Shown in pieces: positions 42,229 to 51,634 of a stretch of 64,000 nt of DNA. This DNA comes from Candidatus Dormiibacterota bacterium (GTDB lineage Bacteria; Chloroflexota; Dormibacteria; Aeolococcales; Aeolococcaceae), in assembly GCA_019245575.1 (NCBI GenBank), contig JAFARE010000001.1:204015-268014 (forward strand). Direction: 5' to 3'. The position numbers and the translations under genes were made by a program. The first letter of the stretch is position 1. Every line of letters starts with the position of its first letter. The notes under the pieces were generated by a model. The model was not told where the DNA came from, did no database searches, and saw nothing but the letters and a program-made list of their open reading frames with translations.

Positions 42229-45200
42229 ATGGCCACGGCGAACACTCATCCATTTCTCGACGCCCTGCGCGATCGCGTGCTCGTGTTCGACGGCGCGATG
42301 GGCACGAGTCTCCAAGCCGCAGCGCCGACCATCTCGGACTTCGGCGGCCCTGCGCTGGAGGGCTGGATGGACGGACTCGTGCTGCACGCGCCGCACATCG
42401 TCGAGCAGGTGCACCGCGGCTTCCTCGAAGCCGGATGCGACGCGATCGAGACGTGCTCGTTCCAGGCGTCGAGCCTGCGCCTGAGGGAGTGGGGCCAGGA
42501 GGCGCGCACGCGCGAGCTCAACGAGACCGCCGCGGCACTGGCGCGCCGGCTGTGCGACGAGCACTCGACGCCGCAGCAGCGCCGCTTTGTGGCCGGAAGC
42601 ATCGGACCCACCGGGTTCCTTCCCGCGTCCACCGATCCCACTCTGGGCAACGTCACCTTCGACGCGCTGGTCGCGTCATTCGCCGAGCAGGCGACGGGCC
42701 TCCTGAACGGCGGCGCCGACTGCCTCATCATCGAGACGGCGCAGGACATCCTCGAGGTCAAGGCCTCGGTGTTCGGCGCGCGCGCGGCGATGACCGCCAC
42801 CGGCATCGGCGTCCCCGTCATCGCGTCGGTCAGCCTCGACACCACGGGACGGATGCTGCTCGGCACCGACGTCGCCGCGGTGCTCACCATCCTGGAGTCG
42901 CTGCGCGTCGACGTGGTCGGCCTCAACTGCTCGACCGGCCCGGACTACATGCGCGAGCCGATGCGCTACCTGAGCGAGCACAGCACAGCGCCGCTCTCGT
43001 GCATCCCCAACGCAGGGCTGCCGGTCAACGTCGACGGCCAGGCCTGCTACCTGCTCGAACCCGCCCCGATGGCCGACCAGCTGGCCCGCTTCGTCCACGA
43101 GCAGGGAGTGAGCATCGTCGGGGGATGCTGCGGCAGCACGCCCGGGCACATCCGCGAGCTCGTCTCCCGGGTACGCAGCATCCCGCGCGCCGATCGGCAC
43201 GTCGACACCAGGCCGCGCCTCGCCAGCGCCATGCGCGCATACGACCTGCGCCAGCAACCGGCCCCGCTGTTGATCGGCGAGCGCGTCAACGCTCAGGGGT
43301 CGCGCGCGGTGAAGCGGCTCCTGCTTGCCGATGACTACGACGGCGTGCTCGCGGTGGCGCGCAACCAGGTCGACGGCGGCGCGCACGCCCTCGACGTGTG
43401 CGTCGCGCTGACCGAACGCGCCGACGAGGCCGCGCAGATGCAGACGCTGGTCAAGACGCTGCAGGCGAGCGTCGACACACCGCTGGTGATCGACAGCACC
43501 GATGCCGACGTCATCCGCGCGGCGCTGGAGGCCAACCCCGGCCGGGGCGTCGTCAACAGCGTCAACCTGGAGAACGGACGCGCGCGCTGCGACGCGGTGC
43601 TCCCCCTGGTGCGCGACCACGGCGCGTGCGTCATCGCTCTCACCATCGACGAGGAGGGCATGGCGCGCACCGCGGAGCGGAAGCTGGCGGTGGCGCGCCG
43701 CATCCATGACCTCGCATGCGGCGAATTCGGCCTGGCGCCGGAGCAGCTGCTCTTCGACGCGCTCACGTTCACGCTGGCGACCGGAGAGCAGGAATGGGCC
43801 GCCTCCGCGCACGAGACGATCGAGGGCATCCGCGCCATCAAGCACTCGCTAACGGGAGTGCTCACGGTGCTCGGCGTGTCCAATGTCTCATTCGGGCTGC
43901 CCCCGAAGGCCCGGCCGGTGCTCAACAGCGTCTTCCTGCACCACTGCGTGGAGGCCGGACTCGACGCCGCCATCATCAACCCGGCCCACATCACGCCGTA
44001 CGCGGAGATCGAGCCGCAGGCGCGCCGTCTCGCGGAAGACCTGATACACAACCGCTCGCCCGACGCGCTCACGGCGCTCATCGCGCACTTCGAAGGGGGC
44101 GGGGACACCGCAGCGGTGAACACCGACGCGGTCGATCGCTACGCAGGCATGACGCCGGCTGAGCGCATCCACGCGCAGATCCTGCAGCGCCACAAGGAGG
44201 GCATCGAGGAGCAGATCGACCTCGCGCTGCAGGAGCGTGACCCGGTCGCGGTGCTCAACCAGGTGCTGCTGCCGGCGATGAAGGACGTGGGCGACCGCTT
44301 CGGCGCCGGTGAGCTGATCCTCCCGTTCGTGCTGCAGAGCGCCGAGGTGATGAAGCGAGCGGTGGCGCACCTGGAGCAGTACCTCGAGAAGCGCGAGGGC
44401 TACACCAAGGGCAAGGTTGTGCTCGCCACCGTGTACGGCGACGTCCACGACATCGGCAAGAACCTGGTCAACACGATTCTCAGCAACAACGGCTACACGG
44501 TGTTCGATCTGGGCAAGCAGGTGCCGCTCACGACGATCATCGACAAGGCGCAGGAGGTCGACGCGGACGCCATCGGCCTGTCGGCGCTGCTGGTCAGCAC
44601 CAGCCGGCAGATGCCGCTCTGCGTCAAGGAGCTCGACGAGCGCGGGCTGACGTACCCGCTCATCATCGGCGGCGCCGCGATCAATCGCGGCTTCGGCCGG
44701 CGCATCCTCTTCCTCGACGCGGACCGCATGTACCAGCCGGGCGTCTTCTACTGCAAGGACGCGTTCGAGGGGCTCTCCACGGTGGACCAGCTGCTCGACG
44801 CGACGCGGCGCGAGGACCTGGTGCACCGGCTGCGAGAGGAGGCGCTGGCCCACCGCGACCGCGAGCGCGACAAGCAGGAGCGGCGCGCCGCGACGGTGGC
44901 GTCCAACGGTGCGGCGCCGGCGCGGAGCACCACGCGCACCGACGCGCCAATTCCCGACGTCCCCTTTTGGGGCGCCCGCGCGTTGCGCGACATCCCCATC
45001 TGGGAGGTGCACCGCTTCATCGACCGCAACTCGCTGTTCAAGATGAGCTGGCAGTTCCGCGGCGTGCGCGACCCCGAGGTGTGGCAGCGCCTGCTCGCCG
45101 AGGAGCTGGAGCCGCGCCTGCAGCGCTCGATGGACGAGGCGGAGCGCGAGGGCTGGCTGCAGCTGCAGGCCGTGTACGGGTACTGGCCCGCTCTCGCGGA

Positions 45201-45783
45201 CGGTGACGCCGTCGTGGTGTACGACCCGGACGACATCGACCGTGAGCTGGGGCGCTTCAACTTCCCGCGCCAGGGCGCGCAGAACCGTCTCTGCCTGGCC
45301 GACTACGTGCGCCCCGTGGAGCTCGCCGCAGACGGCGAGCGCGACGTCGTCGCGCTGCAGGTCGTCACCACCGGGCCGCGCGCGTCGGAGCGGTCCAACG
45401 CGCTGCAGGCGGCCGGCGAGTACGACGACATGCTGCGTGTGCACGGGTTTGCGACACAGATGGCAGAGGCCACCGCGGAGTACGTGCACCAGCAGATCCG
45501 CCGCGAGCTGCGCCTGGGCGAGGACCAGGGGCGCCGCTACTCATGGGGCTACCCTGCGTGCCCGGACCTCGAGGACCATCAGGTGCTCTTCCGCATCGTG
45601 CCCGCGGACGACATCGGCGTGACCCTGACGTCGGGCCACCAGCTCGTGCCCGAACAGTCGACCGCCGCCATCGTCATGCACCATCCCGAAGCACGGTATT
45701 TCGCCGTATACGGCGCATCCGACGCCGCAGATGACGCCGCGCCGGGCGCGCCGGAGCCGGCGTTGTCAGCGCAGAACGACTAG
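42229..45783 (+). CDS. metH: Cobalamin-dependent methionine synthase, full length with activation domain
   Basis: [23 protein letters not shown] (zinc Cys), [26 protein letters not shown] (B12 DxHxxG), SAxL.LVST, C-terminal [12 protein letters not shown]. Confidence 0.97.
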   Translation: MATANTHPFLDALRDRVLVFDGAMGTSLQAAAPTISDFGGPALEGWMDGLVLHAPHIVEQVHRGFLEAGCDAIETCSFQASSLRLREWGQEARTRELNETAAALARRLCDEHSTPQQRRFVAGSIGPTGFLPASTDPTLGNVTFDALVASFAEQATGLLNGGADCLIIETAQDILEVKASVFGARAAMTATGIGVPVIASVSLDTTGRMLLGTDVAAVLTILESLRVDVVGLNCSTGPDYMREPMRYLSEHSTAPLSCIPNAGLPVNVDGQACYLLEPAPMADQLARFVHEQGVSIVGGCCGSTPGHIRELVSRVRSIPRADRHVDTRPRLASAMRAYDLRQQPAPLLIGERVNAQGSRAVKRLLLADDYDGVLAVARNQVDGGAHALDVCVALTERADEAAQMQTLVKTLQASVDTPLVIDSTDADVIRAALEANPGRGVVNSVNLENGRARCDAVLPLVRDHGACVIALTIDEEGMARTAERKLAVARRIHDLACGEFGLAPEQLLFDALTFTLATGEQEWAASAHETIEGIRAIKHSLTGVLTVLGVSNVSFGLPPKARPVLNSVFLHHCVEAGLDAAIINPAHITPYAEIEPQARRLAEDLIHNRSPDALTALIAHFEGGGDTAAVNTDAVDRYAGMTPAERIHAQILQRHKEGIEEQIDLALQERDPVAVLNQVLLPAMKDVGDRFGAGELILPFVLQSAEVMKRAVAHLEQYLEKREGYTKGKVVLATVYGDVHDIGKNLVNTILSNNGYTVFDLGKQVPLTTIIDKAQEVDADAIGLSALLVSTSRQMPLCVKELDERGLTYPLIIGGAAINRGFGRRILFLDADRMYQPGVFYCKDAFEGLSTVDQLLDATRREDLVHRLREEALAHRDRERDKQERRAATVASNGAAPARSTTRTDAPIPDVPFWGARALRDIPIWEVHRFIDRNSLFKMSWQFRGVRDPEVWQRLLAEELEPRLQRSMDEAEREGWLQLQAVYGYWPALADGDAVVVYDPDDIDRELGRFNFPRQGAQNRLCLADYVRPVELAADGERDVVALQVVTTGPRASERSNALQAAGEYDDMLRVHGFATQMAEATAEYVHQQIRRELRLGEDQGRRYSWGYPACPDLEDHQVLFRIVPADDIGVTLTSGHQLVPEQSTAAIVMHHPEARYFAVYGASDAADDAAPGAPEPALSAQND

Positions 45784-45853
45784 CCTTCAGCGCCCTGCAG
45801 CCGGCGCGGAGCGACTGAACTCAGCTTCTGTCGGCTGCGGGACGCGTGGATAC

Positions 45854-45989
45854 GAGAGGGCTGCGGCACCATCTTCGCGGCGAGTTCTCGAGGCCGGAGG
45901 GCGAGCGCGAGAATGCCGAAGGCTAGCTTGCGCGCGAGCCCGGAGGCCGAGAGGTGTTTGAGCAAGCGAAGGTGGTGCCCGGCCCTCTC
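45854..45989. repeat. Intergenic imperfect inverted-repeat element downstream of metH
   Basis: gagagggctgcggcaccatcttcgc (45854-45878) versus gcgaaggtggtgcccggccctctc (45966-45989), about 21/25 complementary; additional ctagccttc/gaaggctag (45780/45918) and gcagccg/cggctgc (45797/45832). Confidence 0.7.
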
Positions 45990-46022
45990 TGACCAGGTTG
46001 TCCGTCACCGAGCAGCGAAGCG

Positions 46023-46316
46023 TCAGTCCTCGTAGCGACGGATGCGCGCGTCCTCTGCCCCGTGCTCGCTCTGATAGAGCTTGCACGTCTCCGGTTCACC
46101 GATGCACGGCGGCAGCGGATGGCGTCCGGTGAAACGGTGCGTGCGACGGTCGACGTGACAGTCCGCCTTGTAGCGGGTCAGCATGCCGAACGGTCCCGCG
46201 CGCTCCTTCAGGATCTGCTCGAGGTAGGGGCAGCGGCGGTGGCGGACCGGCGCTGCGGCGCGGGCCGGCGAGCGTTGCCGGTCACGTCGCGGCGGGGGTG
46301 GCGGCTCCGCTCGCAT
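46023..46316 (-). CDS. Small four-Cys hypothetical protein
   Basis: Complete ORF just downstream of response regulator; C...C...C.......C spacing in CPYLEQI...KADCHVDRRTHRFTGRHPLPPCIGEPETCKLY. Confidence 0.6.
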   Translation of the reverse strand: MRAEPPPPPRRDRQRSPARAAAPVRHRRCPYLEQILKERAGPFGMLTRYKADCHVDRRTHRFTGRHPLPPCIGEPETCKLYQSEHGAEDARIRRYED

Positions 46317-46347
46317 GCTCGTTCAACGTGACCGCGATGACGCCCGC

Positions 46348-46713
46348 TCAGGAGGCGAGCATCGACTGGATGCGCGAGGCGAGCTCCTTGATCTTGAAGG
46401 GCTTGGCCAGCGTCTGCACGTTGCCGTAGGCCTCGAGCTTCGGCGCCGTCGAGGCGTTGACCAGCGCGCTGACCACCAGCACCTTGGGCCCGTTGCCGTG
46501 GTCGGCGCGAATCTTCTCCAGCACCTGCGTGCCGCTCAGGTCGCCCGGGAGCATGAGGTCGAGGAGCACGAGGTCAGGCTGGAATTCTTTGAACACCGTG
46601 AGGCCTTCGTCCCCACTCTTGGCCACCTTCACCTCGTAGCCCTCCATGGTGCAGAGGAGCGACTCGATGTCGGCGAGCGCGTAATAGTCCTCGATGATCA
46701 GGACCTTCTTCAT
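46348..46713 (-). CDS. Stand-alone receiver-domain response regulator
   Basis: KKVLIIEDYYALADIE, DLVLLDLMLPG, VLVVSAL, LAKPFKIKEL. Confidence 0.93.
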   Translation of the reverse strand: MKKVLIIEDYYALADIESLLCTMEGYEVKVAKSGDEGLTVFKEFQPDLVLLDLMLPGDLSGTQVLEKIRADHGNGPKVLVVSALVNASTAPKLEAYGNVQTLAKPFKIKELASRIQSMLAS

Positions 46714-46822
46714 CTCTTCACTCGCTCAACCATGTGTGCCCGGCGACCGGTGAGCATAGCACGGGCCCGCGAGACGCCTTTTCGCCGGCGCAAGCCGTGC
46801 GCGACGCCGTCGTCGCCGTCGC

Positions 46823-47989
46823 TCAGAGCCTCCGGTCGATGACGGTGGCGGTCCCCAGACCGCCCCCGCAGCACATCGTCTGCAGACCGTATCGAGCATC
46901 ACGCCGCTCCAGCTCGTGCAGCAGCGTGGTCATCAGCCGGGCGCCGCTCGCGCCCAGTGGATGGCCGAGCGCGATGGCGCCACCGTTGACATTGACCCGA
47001 TCCATGTCCGGGTGGTGCTCCTGCTCCCACGCCAGCACCACGGGGGCGAATGCCTCGTTCACCTCGAAGAGGTCGATGTCCGCGATGCGCAGACCGGTGC
47101 GCTGCAGCACGCGCGCTGTGGCCGGGATCGGCCCCGTCAGCATGGTCACCGGGTCGACGCCGACGACCGCCTGCGCGACGATGCGCGCGCGGGCCTTCAT
47201 GCCCAGCTCGGCGGCGCGCTCCGCGGACATCAGCAGCACGGCTGCGGCGCCGTCAGTGATCTGCGACGAGTTGCCCGCGTGCAGGATGCCGTCGGGACGG
47301 AACGACGGCTGCAGCTGCGCGAGCACGTCGACGGTCGTGTCTGGCCGGATGCCCTGGTCCTGGCTGACGACGTGGCCGTCGCCGTTGGCGCCGACCACCA
47401 CGGGCGCGATCTCGCGGTCGAAGTAACCCTGTGTCTGCGCAGCGGCCGCGCGCCGCTGCGACTCGACGGCGAACGAGTCGGCGTCGCCGCGGCTGATGTG
47501 CCATTGCTCCGCGATCATCTCCGCGGCCAGTCCCTGCGGCACGAGGTTGTACTGCTCGAGCAGCTCCGGAGGAAACGGTGTGCCCGGGCCCTGCAGCACC
47601 GTGCTGCCCATGGGCACGCGGCTCATGCTCTCGACTCCCGTCGCGATGGTGATGTCGCACGTGCCCGACTGGATGAGGTTCGCTGCGAAGTGAATCGCCT
47701 GCTGCGACGAGCCGCACTGACGGTCCACGGTCGTCGCCGGCACCTCGACGGGGAATCCGGCCGCGAGCGCCGCCTGCCGCGCGACGTTGACGCTCTGCTC
47801 ACCCGTCTGGCTCACGCAGCCCATCACGATGTCGTCCACCAGCGCCGGGTCCAGACCGGCGCGGCTGGTCACCTCGTTGAGCACGTGCGCCGCCAGCAGC
47901 ACCGGGTGCACATCGCGCAGGTCGCCGTTCTTCTGTGAACCGCGTCCCAGCGGTGTGCGAACGGCTTCGACGATGACCACGTCTGTCAT
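46823..47989 (-). CDS. Acetyl-CoA C-acyltransferase (thiolase)
   Basis: VVIVEAVRTPLGRG, DRQCGSSQQAIHFAA (active Cys), NEAFAPVVLAWE, NVNGGAIALGHPLGASGARL, MCCGGGLGTA. Confidence 0.95.
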   Translation of the reverse strand: MTDVVIVEAVRTPLGRGSQKNGDLRDVHPVLLAAHVLNEVTSRAGLDPALVDDIVMGCVSQTGEQSVNVARQAALAAGFPVEVPATTVDRQCGSSQQAIHFAANLIQSGTCDITIATGVESMSRVPMGSTVLQGPGTPFPPELLEQYNLVPQGLAAEMIAEQWHISRGDADSFAVESQRRAAAAQTQGYFDREIAPVVVGANGDGHVVSQDQGIRPDTTVDVLAQLQPSFRPDGILHAGNSSQITDGAAAVLLMSAERAAELGMKARARIVAQAVVGVDPVTMLTGPIPATARVLQRTGLRIADIDLFEVNEAFAPVVLAWEQEHHPDMDRVNVNGGAIALGHPLGASGARLMTTLLHELERRDARYGLQTMCCGGGLGTATVIDRRL

Positions 47990-48045
47990 ATTGCCGGTCT
48001 CCCTCGATCCGCCCGAAGCGTAACAGGAAGGCTCTGAGCGGCCGC

Positions 48046-48762
48046 TCAGGATCCCGCGCGCACGAACTCGGCGAAGAGGCGCCGAGACCACTCCATGCGG
48101 GTGTACAGGTCCTCGGGATGGCACTGCAGCGCGACGAGGAAGCCACGCGCCGGATCCTCGAGCGCCTCGACCACGCCGTCGGGCGAGCGCCCCGTCACGG
48201 TGAGCGGCGGCGCCACCGCGTGCACTCCCTGGTGGTGGCGGCTGTTGACCATAACTGTCTCAGCGCGCGTGATGTCGTGCAGGCGCGACCCCGGCTCCAC
48301 GCGCATCTCGTGCAGGATCTCGTGGTCACGCCCGCTGTTCTTGTGCTGCAGCGTGCCCTCGACCTGCACATTCAGGTCCTGCCACAGCGTGCCGCCCAGT
48401 GCGACATTCAGCACCTGGAGGCCGCGGCAGATGGCCAGCAAGGGCTTGCCGTCGTCGAGCGCCCAGTGGACCAGCTGCGTCTCCACGGAATCCAGCTCGG
48501 GCGCGGCGTCGACGTTGCAGTCGGCACGCTCGTCCTCCCCGTACAGCGCGGGCTGCACGTCGGGGCCTCCCGCGACACAGACCGCGTCGCAGCGTTCGTA
48601 GAGAACCCGCATCGCGTCGGGCTGTCCTCCCAGCGGCAGCGACATCACCGCGGCGCCCGCTCCTTCCAGCGCGTCGTAGTACGCGCGGTTGCGCATGAGC
48701 ACCGGCGGCAATTCGCCGTCCTCGTATGGGCGCAAGGTGATGCCGACGACGGGTGTTGCCAC
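48046..48762 (-). CDS. Gamma-glutamyl-gamma-aminobutyrate hydrolase / peptidase C26 (PuuD-like)
   Basis: PVVGITLRPYED, CVAGGPDVQPALYGE, PLLAICRGLQVLNVALGGTLWQDL, VNSRHHQGV, ALQCHPEDL. Confidence 0.92.
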   Translation of the reverse strand: MATPVVGITLRPYEDGELPPVLMRNRAYYDALEGAGAAVMSLPLGGQPDAMRVLYERCDAVCVAGGPDVQPALYGEDERADCNVDAAPELDSVETQLVHWALDDGKPLLAICRGLQVLNVALGGTLWQDLNVQVEGTLQHKNSGRDHEILHEMRVEPGSRLHDITRAETVMVNSRHHQGVHAVAPPLTVTGRSPDGVVEALEDPARGFLVALQCHPEDLYTRMEWSRRLFAEFVRAGS

Positions 48763-48763
48763 G

Positions 48764-50095
48764 CTATGAGGTGAAGCTGAAGTGGCCCAGGTGCACCCAC
48801 GGGCACAGCACGCCGCTCTCACCCTCCTCCAGCTCGAGGATGCGATCTCGTGAGATGCCGCGCACGTCCGACAGCGCATCGACGATGCTCTGGGTGAAAC
48901 GCAGGTCGCGCACGGGCCGTCCCAGCTTCCCGTTCTCGATGAGAAACGCGCCGTCACGCGTCATGCCGGTGATGATGGTGTGCAGGGGGTGCACGTCGCG
49001 CACATACCAGAACCGCGTCACGTAGAGCCCGCGCTTCACGGAGCCGATCAGGTCCTCCACGGTGCGGTCGCCGGCATCCATGCGCATGTGCAGCGCGAGC
49101 GGCCCCCACGTGTTCGGCTGCGGCAGCGAGTGGCCTGTGGAACGGACGCCGTCCCGCCGGGCGGTCGGCGTGTCGTATACGACGCCGGCGCACACACCCC
49201 GCTCGATGAGCGGGACGACCGCGCTGGACACCCCCTCGGCGTCGAAGGGATGGGGGAACAGCGCCGCGTCCTTGCAGTCGTCGACGATCGTCACCGAGTC
49301 GCTCATCAGCTTCTCGCCGAGACGCATGAACGAGCGGTGCTCCTGCACGGCGAGCGCGCTGAAGCCGACCCAGGAGAGATGCCCGAGCAGGTCGGACACC
49401 GCGTATGGAGACGCCACCACCTCGTACGTGCCGGGGTCGATCGGTTGCGCGTCCTGGTTGCGCATGCACGTGTCCACCGCCTCGTGCGCCAGCGCGTCGA
49501 TGTCGACCGCGTCCACGTCGGGCGAGTGCCGTGCCGCGTAGCCCGATCCCTTGTCGCCGCGCACCACGGTCACCATGCTCGCCTGCGTCGACGTGGCTTC
49601 GCGGCGGACGCCCTTGGTGTTGTGCACCGCGGTGGTCGACGTCTGCGTGCTCATGGCGCCGTACGCCAGCAGCCCGTGCGCGGCGGCATGCCGCGTCAGC
49701 CGGGCGACGAGCTCCGCGCGCACCTCCGGCGACGCGGCATCGGTGGCGGCGCTGTAGGCGACAGGGGAGTCGGAGCCGCCGTCGGGCTCCGGCAGCGGCG
49801 TCACGTCGGCGGGCGCGGACCAGTGGCGCGCCTGCTCGGCGGCATGCGCGACGCGCCGCACCGCATCGTCACCGCGGCCGCCGCCCTCGGCGACGCCGAC
49901 CCGGTTGTCGCCGAGCACGCGCGCGCGCAGACGGAGCGACGTCTCGGCCACGCTCTGGTGGATCACGTTGCCGGCGAAGCGCGTCAGCTCGAGGCGCGTC
50001 GCGTACGCGATCGCCTCGCCCTCCGGCGCGGTGATCACCTCGAGCAGCGAGGCCGCGGCTGCCGCGGCGACACCGCCGTCAGCGAGCACGCTCAT
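48764..50095 (-). CDS. TldE/PmbA-family protein (TldD partner)
   Basis: LRARVLGDNRVGVAEGGG, NTKGVRREATSTQASMVTVVRG, GSVKRGLYVTRFWYVRDVHPLHTIITGMTRDGAFLIENGKL; lacks HExxxH. Confidence 0.9.
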   Translation of the reverse strand: MSVLADGGVAAAAAASLLEVITAPEGEAIAYATRLELTRFAGNVIHQSVAETSLRLRARVLGDNRVGVAEGGGRGDDAVRRVAHAAEQARHWSAPADVTPLPEPDGGSDSPVAYSAATDAASPEVRAELVARLTRHAAAHGLLAYGAMSTQTSTTAVHNTKGVRREATSTQASMVTVVRGDKGSGYAARHSPDVDAVDIDALAHEAVDTCMRNQDAQPIDPGTYEVVASPYAVSDLLGHLSWVGFSALAVQEHRSFMRLGEKLMSDSVTIVDDCKDAALFPHPFDAEGVSSAVVPLIERGVCAGVVYDTPTARRDGVRSTGHSLPQPNTWGPLALHMRMDAGDRTVEDLIGSVKRGLYVTRFWYVRDVHPLHTIITGMTRDGAFLIENGKLGRPVRDLRFTQSIVDALSDVRGISRDRILELEEGESGVLCPWVHLGHFSFTS

Positions 50096-51534
50096 CGCGC
50101 GGGCTCGACACGCACGTTGCGGAAGCGGCAGGGCGCCGCGCCGTGTCCCACGTGCATCAGCTGCGACGGCTGGCCCTTGCCGCAGTTGACCACGCCGTAC
50201 ATGCGCCATTCATCGGGTCCGGCGACGGCGTCACACGACCCCCAGAACTCCGGCGTGCGCCCGCTGTACACGGCGTTGCGCACCAGCCGCGTGCGCTTGC
50301 CGTCGACGATCTCCCAGCCGTTCTGCGTGCCGAACTGGAAGTTGAGGCGCACGTCGTCGATGCTCCAGGAGCGGTTGGTCTCCAGGTACACGCCGTGCTC
50401 GGTGCCGGCGATCATCTCCTCGAGGCTCGACTCCCCCGGCTCGAGGTTGATGTTGGTCATGCGGATGATGGGCAGGCGCGACCATCCGTCACCACGCATC
50501 GTCCCGTTGCTCTCCTGGCCGATCACGGCCGCGGTCTCACGCGACGTCAGGTATCCGGTGAACAGCCCCCGGTCGACCAGCAGCGTGCGCTGCGCCGGGG
50601 TGCCCTCGTCGTCCCAGCCGAAGGTGCCGAGGCCGGTGGGCCGGGTCGCGTCCGCCGTCATCGTCACCGAGTCACTGCCATAGCGGAAGCTGCCCAGCAG
50701 CTCGGGAACGAGGAATGACGTGCCCGCATACGCGGCCTCGTGGCCGAGCACGCGGTCGAGCTCGGTGGGATGGCCGCACGACTCGTGCACCTGCAGCGCT
50801 GCCTGCGTGCCGTCGAGGATCACCGTCATGACGCCCTCGGGGCAGAGGTCGGCGGTGAGCAGCGCCGCCGCCTCCTCGGCGATGCGCTCCGCGTTGCCGG
50901 GCAGGTCGAAGCCCTCGATGGCCTCCCAGCCGGCGCACAGCTGGTGGCGCCCGAAGCTGTTGGGGAAGCTGCGCATCTGGAACTCGTTCTCCGCGGTCGC
51001 GGTCACGTCCATGCCGCCGCCCGACTCGATGATGGTCTGCGCCAGCCGCGAACCCTCGGTGCTGGCGAAGAACCGCTCCTCGCGCACGAACTCCAGCGAG
51101 CACTCCCGGACCGTGACGCCGCCGACCCGGCCCATCGCCTCGTCGGTGCTCATGAGCAGCTGCAGCTTGTCGCCCAGCGACACGGTGAATGGGTCGCGCT
51201 GCACCGGGGTGCGGTACTCGCCGGTGCGCGCCGGGTGCGGCGCCAGCCGCACCGGCTTGTTGTTGACGCGCGCGGAGGCGCGCGCGATGTGCACGGCGCG
51301 CCGCGCGGCCTCCTCGATGTGCTGCGCGTCCAGCTCGTCGGTGGCCGCGTAGCCCCAGCAGCCGGCGGCGAGGACGCGCACGCCGATGCCCTCGTCGTCC
51401 GACGTCGCCACGGTCGAGACGGCGCCGTTCTTGACCACGATGTTCTCGACGGTGCGGGCCACAACGCGACAGTCGGCGAAGTCCGCGCCGGCGGCGGACG
51501 CTGCATCGAGAGCGCGCTCGGCCAGATCTCGCAC
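50092..51534 (-). CDS. TldD-family metalloprotease
   Basis: QAALQVHESCGHPTELDRVLG (HExxxH), TRPTGLGTFGWDDEGTPAQRT, RMTNINLEPGESSLEEMIAG; ATGA overlap with TldE. Confidence 0.93.
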   Translation of the reverse strand: MRDLAERALDAASAAGADFADCRVVARTVENIVVKNGAVSTVATSDDEGIGVRVLAAGCWGYAATDELDAQHIEEAARRAVHIARASARVNNKPVRLAPHPARTGEYRTPVQRDPFTVSLGDKLQLLMSTDEAMGRVGGVTVRECSLEFVREERFFASTEGSRLAQTIIESGGGMDVTATAENEFQMRSFPNSFGRHQLCAGWEAIEGFDLPGNAERIAEEAAALLTADLCPEGVMTVILDGTQAALQVHESCGHPTELDRVLGHEAAYAGTSFLVPELLGSFRYGSDSVTMTADATRPTGLGTFGWDDEGTPAQRTLLVDRGLFTGYLTSRETAAVIGQESNGTMRGDGWSRLPIIRMTNINLEPGESSLEEMIAGTEHGVYLETNRSWSIDDVRLNFQFGTQNGWEIVDGKRTRLVRNAVYSGRTPEFWGSCDAVAGPDEWRMYGVVNCGKGQPSQLMHVGHGAAPCRFRNVRVEPAR

Positions 51535-51594
51535 CGCGCGCGAGTATGACGCCCGGGCCTGCGGCAACGCGCCGGAGAGCGCGCCAAGCGCGCC

Positions 51595-51600
51595 TATACT
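51595..51600 (+). promoter_or_regulatory. Candidate -10 hexamer TATACT upstream of sensor kinase gene
   Basis: tatact in the divergent tldD/kinase region; start codon about 34 nt downstream. Confidence 0.35.
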
Positions 51601-51634
51601 CGGAACACGACGATGCGGGCCCGGTGGTGACAGC

